From a bacterium (GTDB lineage Bacteria; Verrucomicrobiota; Verrucomicrobiae; Limisphaerales; J093): a DNA stretch of 6,492 nt. Location of the stretch: positions 1 through 6,492 of the forward strand of contig JAKCAB010000035.1 in assembly GCA_021839785.1 (NCBI GenBank). Reading direction: 5' to 3'. How positions within the stretch are numbered: position 1 is the first letter of the stretch; every line of letters begins with the position of its first letter. Below are positions 1-6,492 of this stretch, one piece after another. The notes beneath the pieces were generated by a model. It searched no databases. It was given only the letters and a program-made list of their open reading frames with translations, and was not told where the DNA came from. The position numbers were made by a program, and so were the translations under genes.

Positions 1-801
1 ATCCGGCGCGACCGGCTCGCTGCGCCACGCGCGGAAAAGCCACGGTTGGACGACCGCCATGCGGCCAATCATGAGGCCGGACACGCCCGCAAAATGTTCC
101 GGATTGCGGCGCAAGAGCTCCGGCCCGTGCAGGTCGCCACTGGCGATGATCGGCAGGCGGGTGGCGCTGGCGAGTTCCGGCAACAGTTCATGCCGCGCGC
201 GGCGGCGGAGTTTCTCGTCCGCGAAGCGCGGGTGGAGAATCACCGCGTCCACGCCGCAATCCGCGAACAGCCTGAGCCGGTCGGCGAGTTGCGCGCGCCA
301 GCCTTCGCGCGGCAGCCCGAGCCGAATTTTCACCGTGAGCGGCCCGGCGAGTTCGCGCCGCATCGCGGTGAGGATGGCCGCCAACCGCTCGCGATCCTCG
401 AACAGCGCCGAGCCGGCGCCAGCATGGCGGACGTTCGGCGTCGGGCAGGCGCAATTCAGATCCACGCCCGCCGGCTCCAATTGCGCCAGGCACGCCATGA
501 TGGCCGGCACCTCGGTCGGTTCGGCGATCATGAGTTGGTAGATCACCGGGCCTTCCTGTGCACGCCGCCGCGTTGCCGCCGAGGTCCGGAGGTTTTCTGC
601 TCGAAGCCACCGACCGCACAGCATTTCGGTGAACAGCGCGCCGTGCCCGCCGAAATCCGAAACGAGTCGGCGGAACGCGCTGTGGGTCAAACCCGCCATC
701 GGCGCGCAAAACAGCGCGGGACGGAACTCCACTCCGCGCAGGCAGAGCGAACTGCCCCGGCTGCCGGGAAGCGGCGTAGCAACGCACTCCGGCGCGCTCA
801 C
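1..801 (-). CDS. tRNA-dihydrouridine synthase (Dus family), C-terminus outside window
   Basis: Flavin enzyme that reduces uridine to dihydrouridine in tRNA, in the cytoplasm, using NADPH. The frame reads open from a GTG at 801 to the window edge (267 codons; full-length Dus proteins are about 310-350). Seen, numbering from that GTG: the N-terminal FMN-barrel signature APMAGLTHSAFRRL (M35); DLNCACPTPNVRHAGAGSAL, in which C119 sits where the catalytic cysteine of the family's NxxCP motif lies; VKIRLG (K158, R160); LHPR (H190); PIIASGD (217-223); and MIGR (244-247) followed by a QPWLF segment, as at the FMN-phosphate site. The GTG overlaps the TGA of the upstream oxidoreductase by 4 bp (GTGA), which suggests translational coupling. 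A GTG at 732 is a possible later start; the ATG at 699 lies inside the conserved motif and is too late. No Shine-Dalgarno is evident. The family is secure, but the subfamily (DusA, B or C) cannot be set without the C-terminus. Confidence 0.93.
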   Translation of the reverse strand, partial: MSAPECVATPLPGSRGSSLCLRGVEFRPALFCAPMAGLTHSAFRRLVSDFGGHGALFTEMLCGRWLRAENLRTSAATRRRAQEGPVIYQLMIAEPTEVPAIMACLAQLEPAGVDLNCACPTPNVRHAGAGSALFEDRERLAAILTAMRRELAGPLTVKIRLGLPREGWRAQLADRLRLFADCGVDAVILHPRFADEKLRRRARHELLPELASATRLPIIASGDLHGPELLRRNPEHFAGVSGLMIGRMAVVQPWLFRAWRSEPVAPD

Positions 802-2159
802 GCCGCGTTCGGGTCCGGATGCGCCCAGGGCGCGCGGTACGGGCGGCGGAGCAGTCCATTGGCCTCGGCATCGCCCACCACCGTGTGCGTGGCGGCGTCC
901 CATTTCAGCGTGCGGCCGAGTTGTTGCGAGTGATTGGCCAGGATGCACGCCGTGCTGGAAATGTGCGCCTGCTCGATGTCGGCGACGGGCCGGCTGCGGG
1001 TTTCGCGGGCGGCCAGGAAGTTGAGCCAGTGCCGACGCATCGCGGACGCGACGTGGCGTTCGAGGTCCTTCTCGGTGCGGTCTTCGGGGTACTTGGCGTA
1101 CTCGAACAAGGCCTCGCCGCTGAGGCGTTCGCCACCGCCGAGCGAGAGGAATTCGTACTTGAACACGCTGGTCTTGAGCGTGCCTTTCTCGCCGTGGAAG
1201 ATGGCGGCCCACGGATAATCCGGGTCGGGCATCGGACCCCAGGTGCGATGGTTCCAGGTGACCTGCAGATTGTCGAAATCGAACGTCGCGGTCTGCGTGT
1301 CGGTTATGTTCGCGCGGCTGGCCTTGTCATTCAGAATCCCGCCCCAGGACGTGATGGTGTGGGGCCAGCCGAGGTCGAGCATCCAGCGAACCATGTCCAG
1401 CATGTGCACGCACATGTCGCCCATGATGCCGTTGCCGTACTCCATGAACGCGCGCCAACCGCGCGGGTGGATGATGCGGTTGAACGGCCGCTTCGGCGCC
1501 GGGCCGGTCCACATTTCGTAATCCAGGTAATCCGGCGGCGGAATGTCGGGCGCGCTGGCGAGGGTGTCGCCGTTGCGCATGTGCCAGTAACAGCAGACGT
1601 CCACGCTGAGGATCTTGCCGAGCCGCCCCTCCTTGATGACCCGGTCGCGGGCCTCGATGAGATGCGGCGTGCTGCGGCGTTGGGTGTTGACCTGCACCAC
1701 CCGGTTGTATTTGCGCGCGGCGGCCACCATCGTCTGGCTCTCGATCACGTCCGTGGCGGTGGGTTTTTCCACGTACACGTCCATGCCGGCCCGCATGGCC
1801 TCGATGGCCGGGACGGCGTGCCAATGGTCGGGCGCGGACACCATCATCACATCCACGTCCTTTTCCGCGATCAGCTTGCGGAAGTCGCCGTAGGTGCGCG
1901 GCTGCTTTTTCGAGGCCTGGCGTTCGGCCACCATCGCGGCGGCGGCGGCGAGCATCCGCGAATCCACGTCGCAGAGTGACACCACCTCCGCCGGCGCGAC
2001 TTGGAGCAGGCGGAACAGGCTGCCTTTACCGTACCAACCAGTGCCCATCAGGCCGACCCGGAGCGGTTTCTCGGCGGCGAAGGTGGTGGGCACGAAGCGA
2101 CTGGCCGCGGTCAGGGCGAGTCCAGAGGACGCGGTCTTGAGGAAATGGCGGCGATTCAT
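798..2159 (-). CDS. Gfo/Idh/MocA family oxidoreductase with Tat-like signal
   Basis: NAD(P)-dependent oxidoreductase of the glucose-fructose oxidoreductase / inositol dehydrogenase family, 453 residues. The N-terminus begins MNRRHFLKTASSGLALTAAS, a twin-arginine-like leader (RRHFLK plus a mild hydrophobic stretch) with a possible cut near A29, so the enzyme is probably periplasmic. The Rossmann fold starts at about 33, with GTGWYG (39-44) as the nucleotide loop. EKP (131-133) supplies the family's catalytic lysine K132. D248 and H252 in GDMCVHMLD match its D-x3-H pair. The length fits exported members, which are larger than cytosolic ones of about 340-380. I chose the ATG at 2159 because it places the RR motif at the very N-terminus; the frame opens 22 codons earlier (2225), but that extension looks non-coding. 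The gene lies 79 bp after the RCC1-like gene and overlaps dus by 4 bp. Substrate unknown; a sugar or sugar derivative is an inference from the family. Confidence 0.93.
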   Translation of the reverse strand: MNRRHFLKTASSGLALTAASRFVPTTFAAEKPLRVGLMGTGWYGKGSLFRLLQVAPAEVVSLCDVDSRMLAAAAAMVAERQASKKQPRTYGDFRKLIAEKDVDVMMVSAPDHWHAVPAIEAMRAGMDVYVEKPTATDVIESQTMVAAARKYNRVVQVNTQRRSTPHLIEARDRVIKEGRLGKILSVDVCCYWHMRNGDTLASAPDIPPPDYLDYEMWTGPAPKRPFNRIIHPRGWRAFMEYGNGIMGDMCVHMLDMVRWMLDLGWPHTITSWGGILNDKASRANITDTQTATFDFDNLQVTWNHRTWGPMPDPDYPWAAIFHGEKGTLKTSVFKYEFLSLGGGERLSGEALFEYAKYPEDRTEKDLERHVASAMRRHWLNFLAARETRSRPVADIEQAHISSTACILANHSQQLGRTLKWDAATHTVVGDAEANGLLRRPYRAPWAHPDPNAA

Positions 2160-2238
2160 GGGCTCGTTAAGCCACAAACCGGGGAAAAACTCAATGCTGC
2201 AGAATTCCGATGCTTCCGCGTTCAAGTCCTCACCCGCG

Positions 2239-4224
2239 TCAGGGCAGTTCGACGAGCCGATAATAGCGTTCGGCCACGGACTCCGGATCCGGATCCTCCA
2301 CGGTGATTTCCCGTCCCTCGCCGGTCACAGGATTGGGGCTGAGCTCAGTCCAGCATCCACCCGCGAGGTTGGGAGCCGTCTGAACGACATAGGTTCGGCC
2401 CGCAAACGCCCAGAACGACAGTTGCGGTCGATCTGGCTTCTCGATCCGCGAGAGTCTGAGCGGTAGCCGGAGCGCGTAATCCCCGTCATTACCCGCGGCG
2501 ATGGCCACGATGTCACGGATGTGTTCCGGAACCACGCTGCTCACACTGCTGGGTTTGCCCCAACGGACGACGGTCCCATCCCGCTTGAGCGCCAGTGCAT
2601 GTGAGTCCGTCATGGCGATCGCCACTACCTGCTCAATGTCGGCGGGTATCGTCCTGACCAGCACGCCATTGCCCCAACCCGCGACCTTGCCCTCGGCGGT
2701 CACGGCCATCGAGTAGTTACCGGCCGCGGCCAGAGCGGTGACGTTGGTGAGATCCGGTGGCGGGTGCGCCTGGCCGACTGAGTTGTTCCCCCAGCCCACC
2801 ACCGTCCCGTCCGCCCGGAGCGCCAGGTTGTGTTCGAGTCCCGCGGCGATCGCCACGACGTTGCTAAGCCCGGGCGGTTTGGTCTGGCCGCCAAGGATGT
2901 CCCTCCCCCAATCCTCGACCGTGCCATCGGACTTCAGAGCCAGGCGCTGGAAGGGTCCAGCAGCCAGGGCGACCACGCCGCCAAGCCCTGACGGTTGGGG
3001 ATACGTATCCAGCTTTCCCAAGTCGCGCCAAGTCGCCACCGTCCCGTCTTGCAGGAGCGCCATGCCATAGGTGACGCCCGGCGCGACGGCGACCACCTCT
3101 CGTAGATCCGGCGGCGGGCGGACCTCGATGCCTGACTCTCCGGACCAGCGAGATACCACCGTGCCATCCGGGCGGACTGCCAGCAGGTGATTGGCGCCGC
3201 CTTCGCTGCAGTTGGCAATGCCCATGAATTCCTCGGAGGCCAGGGCGTACTCATCCATCCCTGCGGTGCTTTGCGCCCACGGCGTTAGCTCCCCCTCCGG
3301 CCGCACGGCGAACGCGGGGCTTATCCCGCTCGCCAGGGCGACAACGGGGCCCACGTCATCGCGGACTTGCTGGATCGACGGGTCGAACAGGAAGCCATCA
3401 GAGGTCAGCCCGTATGTTAGGCTGTCCCCGGCCGCGATCGCGACGACGTTCGTCGGCCAGCGTGGACCACCGCCGCCGCCTTTCCACGCCACGAGCTTGC
3501 CGTCGCTTTGGAGGGCCGCGCTGTGATTCGGTCCGGCGGCAACGGCAATTACATTGCTGAGGCCGGCCGGGACGCTGACCTGCCCTTGCCTGTTGTAACC
3601 GAAAGCGCGGACGGTGCCGTCGGCGAGGGCCACCAGGCTGTGTCGTCCACCGGCCGCAATCGAAACGACATTGGAGAGATCCGCTGGCAACGCCAAACGC
3701 CCGTCGGCCGAATTGCCCCAGCCGACTACCGTTCCGTCGGCGCGCAGCGCCAGGGTGTGCGACAGGCCGGCGGAGATGGCGACGACATTGCTCAAACCCG
3801 GAGGCACTGCCACCTCCTTTGTGGAAAACCCACCCCATGCTAAAACCGTTCCATCGCCCCGGAGCGCAACACTGAATGCGCCGCCTGCGCTCACTGCAAC
3901 GACATTGGACAAGTCGGCAGGCGGCACTGCCTGGCCACGCAAGTTGTCGCCCCACCCGATCAAAGTGCCGTCTGTCTTTAAGGCCACCGAGTGGCTTGGA
4001 CCGCACGCTACCGCTTTGAACCGGGTTCCCGGTTCAATGTACGGAACCACCCTGCGGCCGAAGGCAACAAGGTGTGCTGTCGTCGCCGACTCGGCAGTGG
4101 CGCAACCCCGCAGGAACAGGATGCCGAGTAAGACAGAAGTTCCCGCGGTACCAAAAGACAAGCATCGTTGCCTTGAGGTGTCCCCGCACACGGACCTTGA
4201 GGGAGAGTGAATCGCTGGCGTCAT
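2239..4224 (-). CDS. Exported RCC1-like repeat protein with C-terminal YYRL module
   Basis: 661 residues from the ATG at 4224. The N-terminal region has a hydrophobic run (FGTAGTSVLLGILFL, about 24-38) followed by RGCATAESA, consistent with a signal peptide or an anchor. The C before ATAESA is not a good lipobox because R precedes G. Thirteen RCC1-like repeats plus a partial one (about 69-585) follow the pattern VVAIAAG-x-x-H-x-x-ALRxDGTVxxWG-x(6-8)-G-Q-x-x-x-P-x-x-LSN, most with a 39-residue period, and should fold as beta-propeller blades. The last 75 or so residues (SFWAFAGRTYVVQTAPNL ... ERYYRLVELP) resemble a small C-terminal module that recurs in exported verrucomicrobial proteins; this is from memory. 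The gene is 111 bp after the deacetylase and 79 bp before the oxidoreductase. An in-frame GTG at 4263 gives 674 residues and cannot be excluded; neither start has a clear Shine-Dalgarno. Role unknown: binding or surface display is inference, and nothing points to GTPase exchange activity. Confidence 0.88.
   Translation of the reverse strand: MTPAIHSPSRSVCGDTSRQRCLSFGTAGTSVLLGILFLRGCATAESATTAHLVAFGRRVVPYIEPGTRFKAVACGPSHSVALKTDGTLIGWGDNLRGQAVPPADLSNVVAVSAGGAFSVALRGDGTVLAWGGFSTKEVAVPPGLSNVVAISAGLSHTLALRADGTVVGWGNSADGRLALPADLSNVVSIAAGGRHSLVALADGTVRAFGYNRQGQVSVPAGLSNVIAVAAGPNHSAALQSDGKLVAWKGGGGGPRWPTNVVAIAAGDSLTYGLTSDGFLFDPSIQQVRDDVGPVVALASGISPAFAVRPEGELTPWAQSTAGMDEYALASEEFMGIANCSEGGANHLLAVRPDGTVVSRWSGESGIEVRPPPDLREVVAVAPGVTYGMALLQDGTVATWRDLGKLDTYPQPSGLGGVVALAAGPFQRLALKSDGTVEDWGRDILGGQTKPPGLSNVVAIAAGLEHNLALRADGTVVGWGNNSVGQAHPPPDLTNVTALAAAGNYSMAVTAEGKVAGWGNGVLVRTIPADIEQVVAIAMTDSHALALKRDGTVVRWGKPSSVSSVVPEHIRDIVAIAAGNDGDYALRLPLRLSRIEKPDRPQLSFWAFAGRTYVVQTAPNLAGGCWTELSPNPVTGEGREITVEDPDPESVAERYYRLVELP
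2470..4020 (-). repeat. RCC1-like tandem repeat array (13 full plus 1 partial units)
   Basis: Coding repeats of about 117 bp (39 codons) inside the RCC1-like gene. Units 1-4 and 9-13 are well kept (ALxxDGTVxxWG core, PxxLSN end). Units 5-8 are shortened or altered, at about 3097-3552. The last unit, near 2470-2510, is truncated and runs into the C-terminal module. The repeats are diverged at the DNA level, so this is an old array and not a recent tandem amplification. Confidence 0.85.
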
Positions 4225-4306
4225 GAGAAATGTGATTGCTATAAGGGTTGGATTCTCGATCACGGCCCAGCAGAGTTTCCTGCAGCCGCCGACATGGAAT
4301 GGACAT

Positions 4307-4331
4307 CCCAGCTCATCTTCAGGAGGCTGGG
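4307..4331 (-). terminator. Short inverted repeat after the deacetylase stop, possible weak terminator
   Basis: Perfect 6-bp stem CCCAGC (4307-4312) and GCTGGG (4326-4331) with a 13-nt loop, beginning 4 bp beyond the deacetylase stop codon (4336-4338). In the transcript it would form CCCAGC-loop-GCTGGG. There is no following U-tract, so it is a poor intrinsic terminator. It could act as a 3'-end hairpin or be chance, since a 6-bp GC stem is not rare in such DNA. Confidence 0.25.
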
Positions 4332-4335
4332 TGTA

Positions 4336-5193
4336 TCAGGTGAAGAAGCCACCGGCATTCTCCGTTGGAGCCAAGGTACGCCCGCCTTGGTAGAACGGTT
4401 CACTTCGGCCGCCTTTCCATTGCCGGACGCGATACAGGGTGGCAAAGGTGAAGTCCGGGGCGCCGCCGCCCTGACCGCCCACCAGTTCGGCCCCCCGCCG
4501 CACGTTGTCCATCATCCAGGCTGGTAACAAAACGTGGTAGGGGTTGCGTTTGACCTCGCCCACGTGGAACGAAATGCCGGCGATCAGGTCGGCCACGTCC
4601 GTCTCGGTCGAAGCCACCAGGAGGTTGGGATCGTCGCACTGGCCCCAAAACTCGGTCTCCACCGTGTAGCAGGTGAAGTCGGGTCCCAAGCTTACCAAGG
4701 CGTCGTCCAGCAGCCAGTGGACGCCGACGTGGGTGCTGTTCCAGTCCTGTTCGTGCGGATAAAACACCACGCGCGGGCGATGCTCGGCGAGAATGCCGGC
4801 GATGATTTTCACTTTGTCGGACCAGCCGGCGGTGTCTTGAGCGCGCGCGTCCAGGTTCACCTCCTCCAGACCGTTGGGTGCGGTTTGGACCAGGTCAAAA
4901 CCGAGGAAAGCGCAGGCGTTTTTCAACTCGGCGAGCCGCCCGGCCTGGCGCTCGCGCTTGCTGCCCTGGGTGACCGCCACGTTGACGACGCGGAAACCCG
5001 CCTCGCGCATGAGCCGCAGCGCCAGCGCGCCGATCACGCATTCGTCGTCGGGGTGAGGCGAGAAAATGAGGGCCTTGGGCGCGTCCGGCGTGAGGGTGGG
5101 GCGGGGCAGGGGAGCGAAGCCGCCCCAAGGGAGTGCGGCGCCCCGGCGGGAGAGAGCCGCGAAGTCCGAAGTCAACTGTCGGTATGGATGCAT
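4336..5193 (-). CDS. PIG-L/LmbE family deacetylase
   Basis: 285 residues, a usual length for the zinc-dependent PIG-L/LmbE deacetylases, which remove an acyl group from N-acetylglucosamine-type substrates (family examples: MshB, BshB, PIG-L). Seen: ALIFSPHPDDECVIGAL with the HPDDE motif at 47-51 (H47 and D50 as expected zinc ligands, D49 as expected base), and NSTHVGVHWLLDDAL with H155 and H159, the position of the third zinc ligand. TQGSKRERQAGRLAELKNAC (75-94) matches the usual TxGxxxxRxxEL segment. The C-terminal third (SFHVGEVKRNPYH, PAWMMDNVRRGAELVGGQGG) is distinctive and resembles the deacetylase half of proteins annotated with glucosamine-6-phosphate deaminase, by memory only. No signal peptide, so cytoplasmic. 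The start is the ATG at 5193; an in-frame stop at 5254-5256 with no ATG between limits any extension. No glycosyltransferase or thiol-synthesis partner is in view, so the substrate is open. Confidence 0.92.
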   Translation of the reverse strand: MHPYRQLTSDFAALSRRGAALPWGGFAPLPRPTLTPDAPKALIFSPHPDDECVIGALALRLMREAGFRVVNVAVTQGSKRERQAGRLAELKNACAFLGFDLVQTAPNGLEEVNLDARAQDTAGWSDKVKIIAGILAEHRPRVVFYPHEQDWNSTHVGVHWLLDDALVSLGPDFTCYTVETEFWGQCDDPNLLVASTETDVADLIAGISFHVGEVKRNPYHVLLPAWMMDNVRRGAELVGGQGGGAPDFTFATLYRVRQWKGGRSEPFYQGGRTLAPTENAGGFFT

Positions 5194-5319
5194 AGCGCAA
5201 CCCCGACGAAAAGGCGCTCGCGGAATTGCGGCAAGAATATTCAGCCGACGTTCTCAATTTCACGACCACGGCCTGGAGTTTGACGGGGACGGGCGCGCTT
5301 GCCACAGTTCGCGCCCGAC
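5194..5319. promoter_or_regulatory. Divergent intergenic region between deacetylase and Nudix genes
   Basis: A 126-bp gap between two divergently read genes, so promoters for both the minus-strand block and the plus-strand pair should lie here or just inside the flanking genes. It holds the most AT-rich patch nearby (AAGAATATTCA, about 5233-5243), which could supply a -10 element in either direction. I could not pair it with a convincing -35 at proper spacing. No strong inverted repeat or operator is apparent. Confidence 0.35.
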
Positions 5320-5802
5320 ATGGCACACATCCATGAACAGATTGATTTCACCGTGGTCGTCGTCGTCGTGCACGACTCCCGGGTGTTGCTCGTTCGCCAC
5401 CGGAAACTGGACCGCTGGCTGCCCCTGGGGGGCCACATCAATCTGGACGAAGACCCGGAAACCGCGGCCTTGCGGGAAGCGCGGGAGGAAAGCGGCCTTG
5501 AGGTGGAGTTGCTGGGAGAACGCCCGCCCACGACCGGCGAGGGCACCCGCGCGTTGATCGCCCCGCGCTTCCTGGACATCCACCGCATTTCGGACACGCA
5601 CGAGCACATCGGCCTGATCTACTGGGCGCGGCCCAAGGCGGGCGAACTGGCCCTGGCGCCGGACGAACATCACGACATCCGCTGGGTGACGCTGGCGGAG
5701 ATCGACGCGTTGAGTCCGCCCGTTTCGGCGGCGGTGAAGTGGTATTGCCGCCAGGCGCTGGCCGAGGTGCTGCCGAGCGCGGAATCGGTTGCGCCCGCGT
5801 GA
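5320..5802 (+). CDS. Nudix hydrolase
   Basis: 160 residues, typical for a single-domain Nudix enzyme, which cleaves nucleoside diphosphates linked to another group, using Mg2+ or Mn2+. The Nudix box is perfect against GX5EX7REUXEEXGU: it runs from G38 to L60, with E44 and REAREESGL (52-60) carrying the metal-binding glutamates E56 and E57. It is preceded by a beta-strand with six consecutive valines (12-17) and by WLPLGGHI. The C-terminal part (DEHHDIRWVTLAEIDAL) is the usual closing strand and helix. I chose the ATG at 5320; an in-frame TTG at 5299 would add seven residues, and an in-frame stop at 5281-5283 blocks anything longer. No signal peptide, so cytoplasmic. The stop overlaps the GTG of the transporter gene by 4 bp. 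Substrate cannot be told from the sequence. Confidence 0.94.
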   Translation: MAHIHEQIDFTVVVVVVHDSRVLLVRHRKLDRWLPLGGHINLDEDPETAALREAREESGLEVELLGERPPTTGEGTRALIAPRFLDIHRISDTHEHIGLIYWARPKAGELALAPDEHHDIRWVTLAEIDALSPPVSAAVKWYCRQALAEVLPSAESVAPA

Positions 5803-6492
5803 GCGTCCCGGTTCGTCCCGGGCCGCGCCTCGATTTCATGTTTTCCTCCCGCGTCAAGGTCGGCGTGTTCGTTCTCGAAGGTCTGAACGCCCTGGCCACC
5901 ACGCTTTATTTCACCTACCTGTTTTTCAACATGCGGGACCGGTTCGGGTTCTCGAACCTGCAGAACCTGGCCCTGGCTGCCACCAGCGGTTTGGTGTACA
6001 CGGTTGGCGTCTGGTACGCGGGCCAGTTCGCCCAACGGCGCGGTTACTTCCTCGCGCTCAAACTGGGTTTCTCCGTCATGGGCGTCGCGATGCTCCTGGG
6101 AAGCAGCCTGCGGACGGTGCCCGGTCAATACGCGGCCATGATCCTCTGGACGCTGGGGATGTGTTTTACCTGGCCGTGCCTTGAAGCGATCACCAGCGAA
6201 CGCGAGTCGCCGACGCGTTTGAAGCGCCTGCTCGGCATTTACAACGTGGTTTGGTCCACCGGCGGCGGCGTGGCCACGTTTGTCGGGGGCGCGGTTCTGG
6301 AACACCTGGGCGCCGCCAGCATTTACCTTGTGCCGGCGACCTTGCACGCGATCCAAGTCGCCTTGGTGATCGGGCTGGAACGGTCGCATCGCGGGCGGCC
6401 AGCACCCACCGCCGCGGCGCCTGGCGGGCCGTTGCTTGCGGAGACGGAAGCCCGGCGATCGCCAGTCTCGCCGCGCGCGTTTCTCCTCATGG
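5799..6492 (+). CDS. Major facilitator-type membrane transporter, C-terminus outside window
   Basis: Open to the window edge, 231 codons from the GTG at 5799. Six hydrophobic segments can be seen, at about 20-44, 55-75, 84-103, 110-132, 148-168 and 173-193. A polar, Pro/Ala/Arg-rich stretch (194-226) follows, and then a new hydrophobic start (FLLM). This is the 6 + loop + 6 plan of a major facilitator protein cut at its middle. Between segments 2 and 3, AGQFAQRRGY occupies the place of MFS motif A but lacks its usual Asp. The GTG shares 4 bp with the Nudix stop (GTGA), so coupled translation is likely. The ATG at 5838 (MFSSRVKVGVF) is an alternative start and would drop 13 polar residues. Inner-membrane location; substrate unknown. 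The family call rests on topology and general look, so another 12-TM family is possible. Confidence 0.8.
   Translation, partial: MSVPVRPGPRLDFMFSSRVKVGVFVLEGLNALATTLYFTYLFFNMRDRFGFSNLQNLALAATSGLVYTVGVWYAGQFAQRRGYFLALKLGFSVMGVAMLLGSSLRTVPGQYAAMILWTLGMCFTWPCLEAITSERESPTRLKRLLGIYNVVWSTGGGVATFVGGAVLEHLGAASIYLVPATLHAIQVALVIGLERSHRGRPAPTAAAPGGPLLAETEARRSPVSPRAFLLM

Noticed and set aside
188..871. 227-codon minus-strand frame within the Dus and oxidoreductase region
   Set aside because: It is out of frame with the motif-bearing Dus frame and is very Arg-rich, so it is a shadow of that gene.
46..933. 295-codon plus-strand open frame opposite the Dus gene
   Set aside because: It lies mainly over the Dus coding strand, where the APMAG, NCACP, VKIR and MIGR motifs show the real frame. 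Its composition is Arg/Ala/Gln/His-rich with no recognisable domain.
819..1979. 386-codon plus-strand open frame opposite the oxidoreductase gene
   Set aside because: It is antisense to a gene with clear family motifs. Its His/Arg/Ala/Gly/Val-rich translation is what a GC-rich coding strand gives on its complement.
2193..2206. Imperfect palindrome around CTGCAG between the RCC1-like gene and the oxidoreductase
   Set aside because: The stem is short and imperfect, with no U-tract, so I cannot support a terminator or an operator.
4534..5283. 249-codon plus-strand open frame opposite the deacetylase
   Set aside because: The minus-strand frame carries the HPDDE and HVGVH motifs; this is its antisense shadow.
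5352..5369. Run of GTC/GTG valine codons in the Nudix gene as a possible slippage-prone repeat
   Set aside because: It encodes a normal hydrophobic beta-strand, and the codon run is short (four GTC). No sign of a frameshift is present.

Overview
The window (6492 bp, GC-rich) holds six protein-coding genes and no RNA gene, insertion sequence, CRISPR array or phage module that I can see. Four genes lie on the minus strand and two on the plus strand, divergent from a 126-bp gap (5194-5319). The genes at both edges run out of the window. An environmental Verrucomicrobiota, perhaps of the Limisphaerales/Pedosphaera type, is my best guess. The reasons are an exported RCC1-like repeat protein of the short 39-residue type with a C-terminal module ending in an RYYRL-like motif, a Gfo/Idh/MocA oxidoreductase with a Tat-like leader, and starts without clear Shine-Dalgarno sequences. 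This placement is inference from remembered protein style, not from a marker gene.

Minus-strand block, in transcription order: a PIG-L/LmbE-type deacetylase (5193-4336); a secreted RCC1-repeat protein (about 4224-2239); a Tat-leader Gfo/Idh/MocA oxidoreductase (2159-798); and a tRNA-dihydrouridine synthase of the Dus family that starts inside the stop codon of the oxidoreductase (801 to beyond position 1). Gaps are about 111 bp, 79 bp and a 4-bp overlap. The last two genes are therefore likely co-transcribed, while the first two may be independent. A short inverted repeat follows the deacetylase stop.

Plus-strand block: a Nudix hydrolase (5320-5802) overlaps by 4 bp (GTGA) with the start of a major facilitator-type membrane protein (5799 to beyond 6492), so these two are probably translationally coupled.

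Functionally this looks like a chromosomal core/accessory mixture: tRNA modification, sugar-type oxidoreduction, N-acetyl-sugar-type deacetylation, nucleotide clean-up and transport, plus a surface or periplasmic beta-propeller protein. I do not see a convincing new multi-gene system. The most unusual item is the RCC1-like protein, with 13 to 14 repeats, a degenerate centre, and two distant repeats that share 14 identical residues despite many silent differences.
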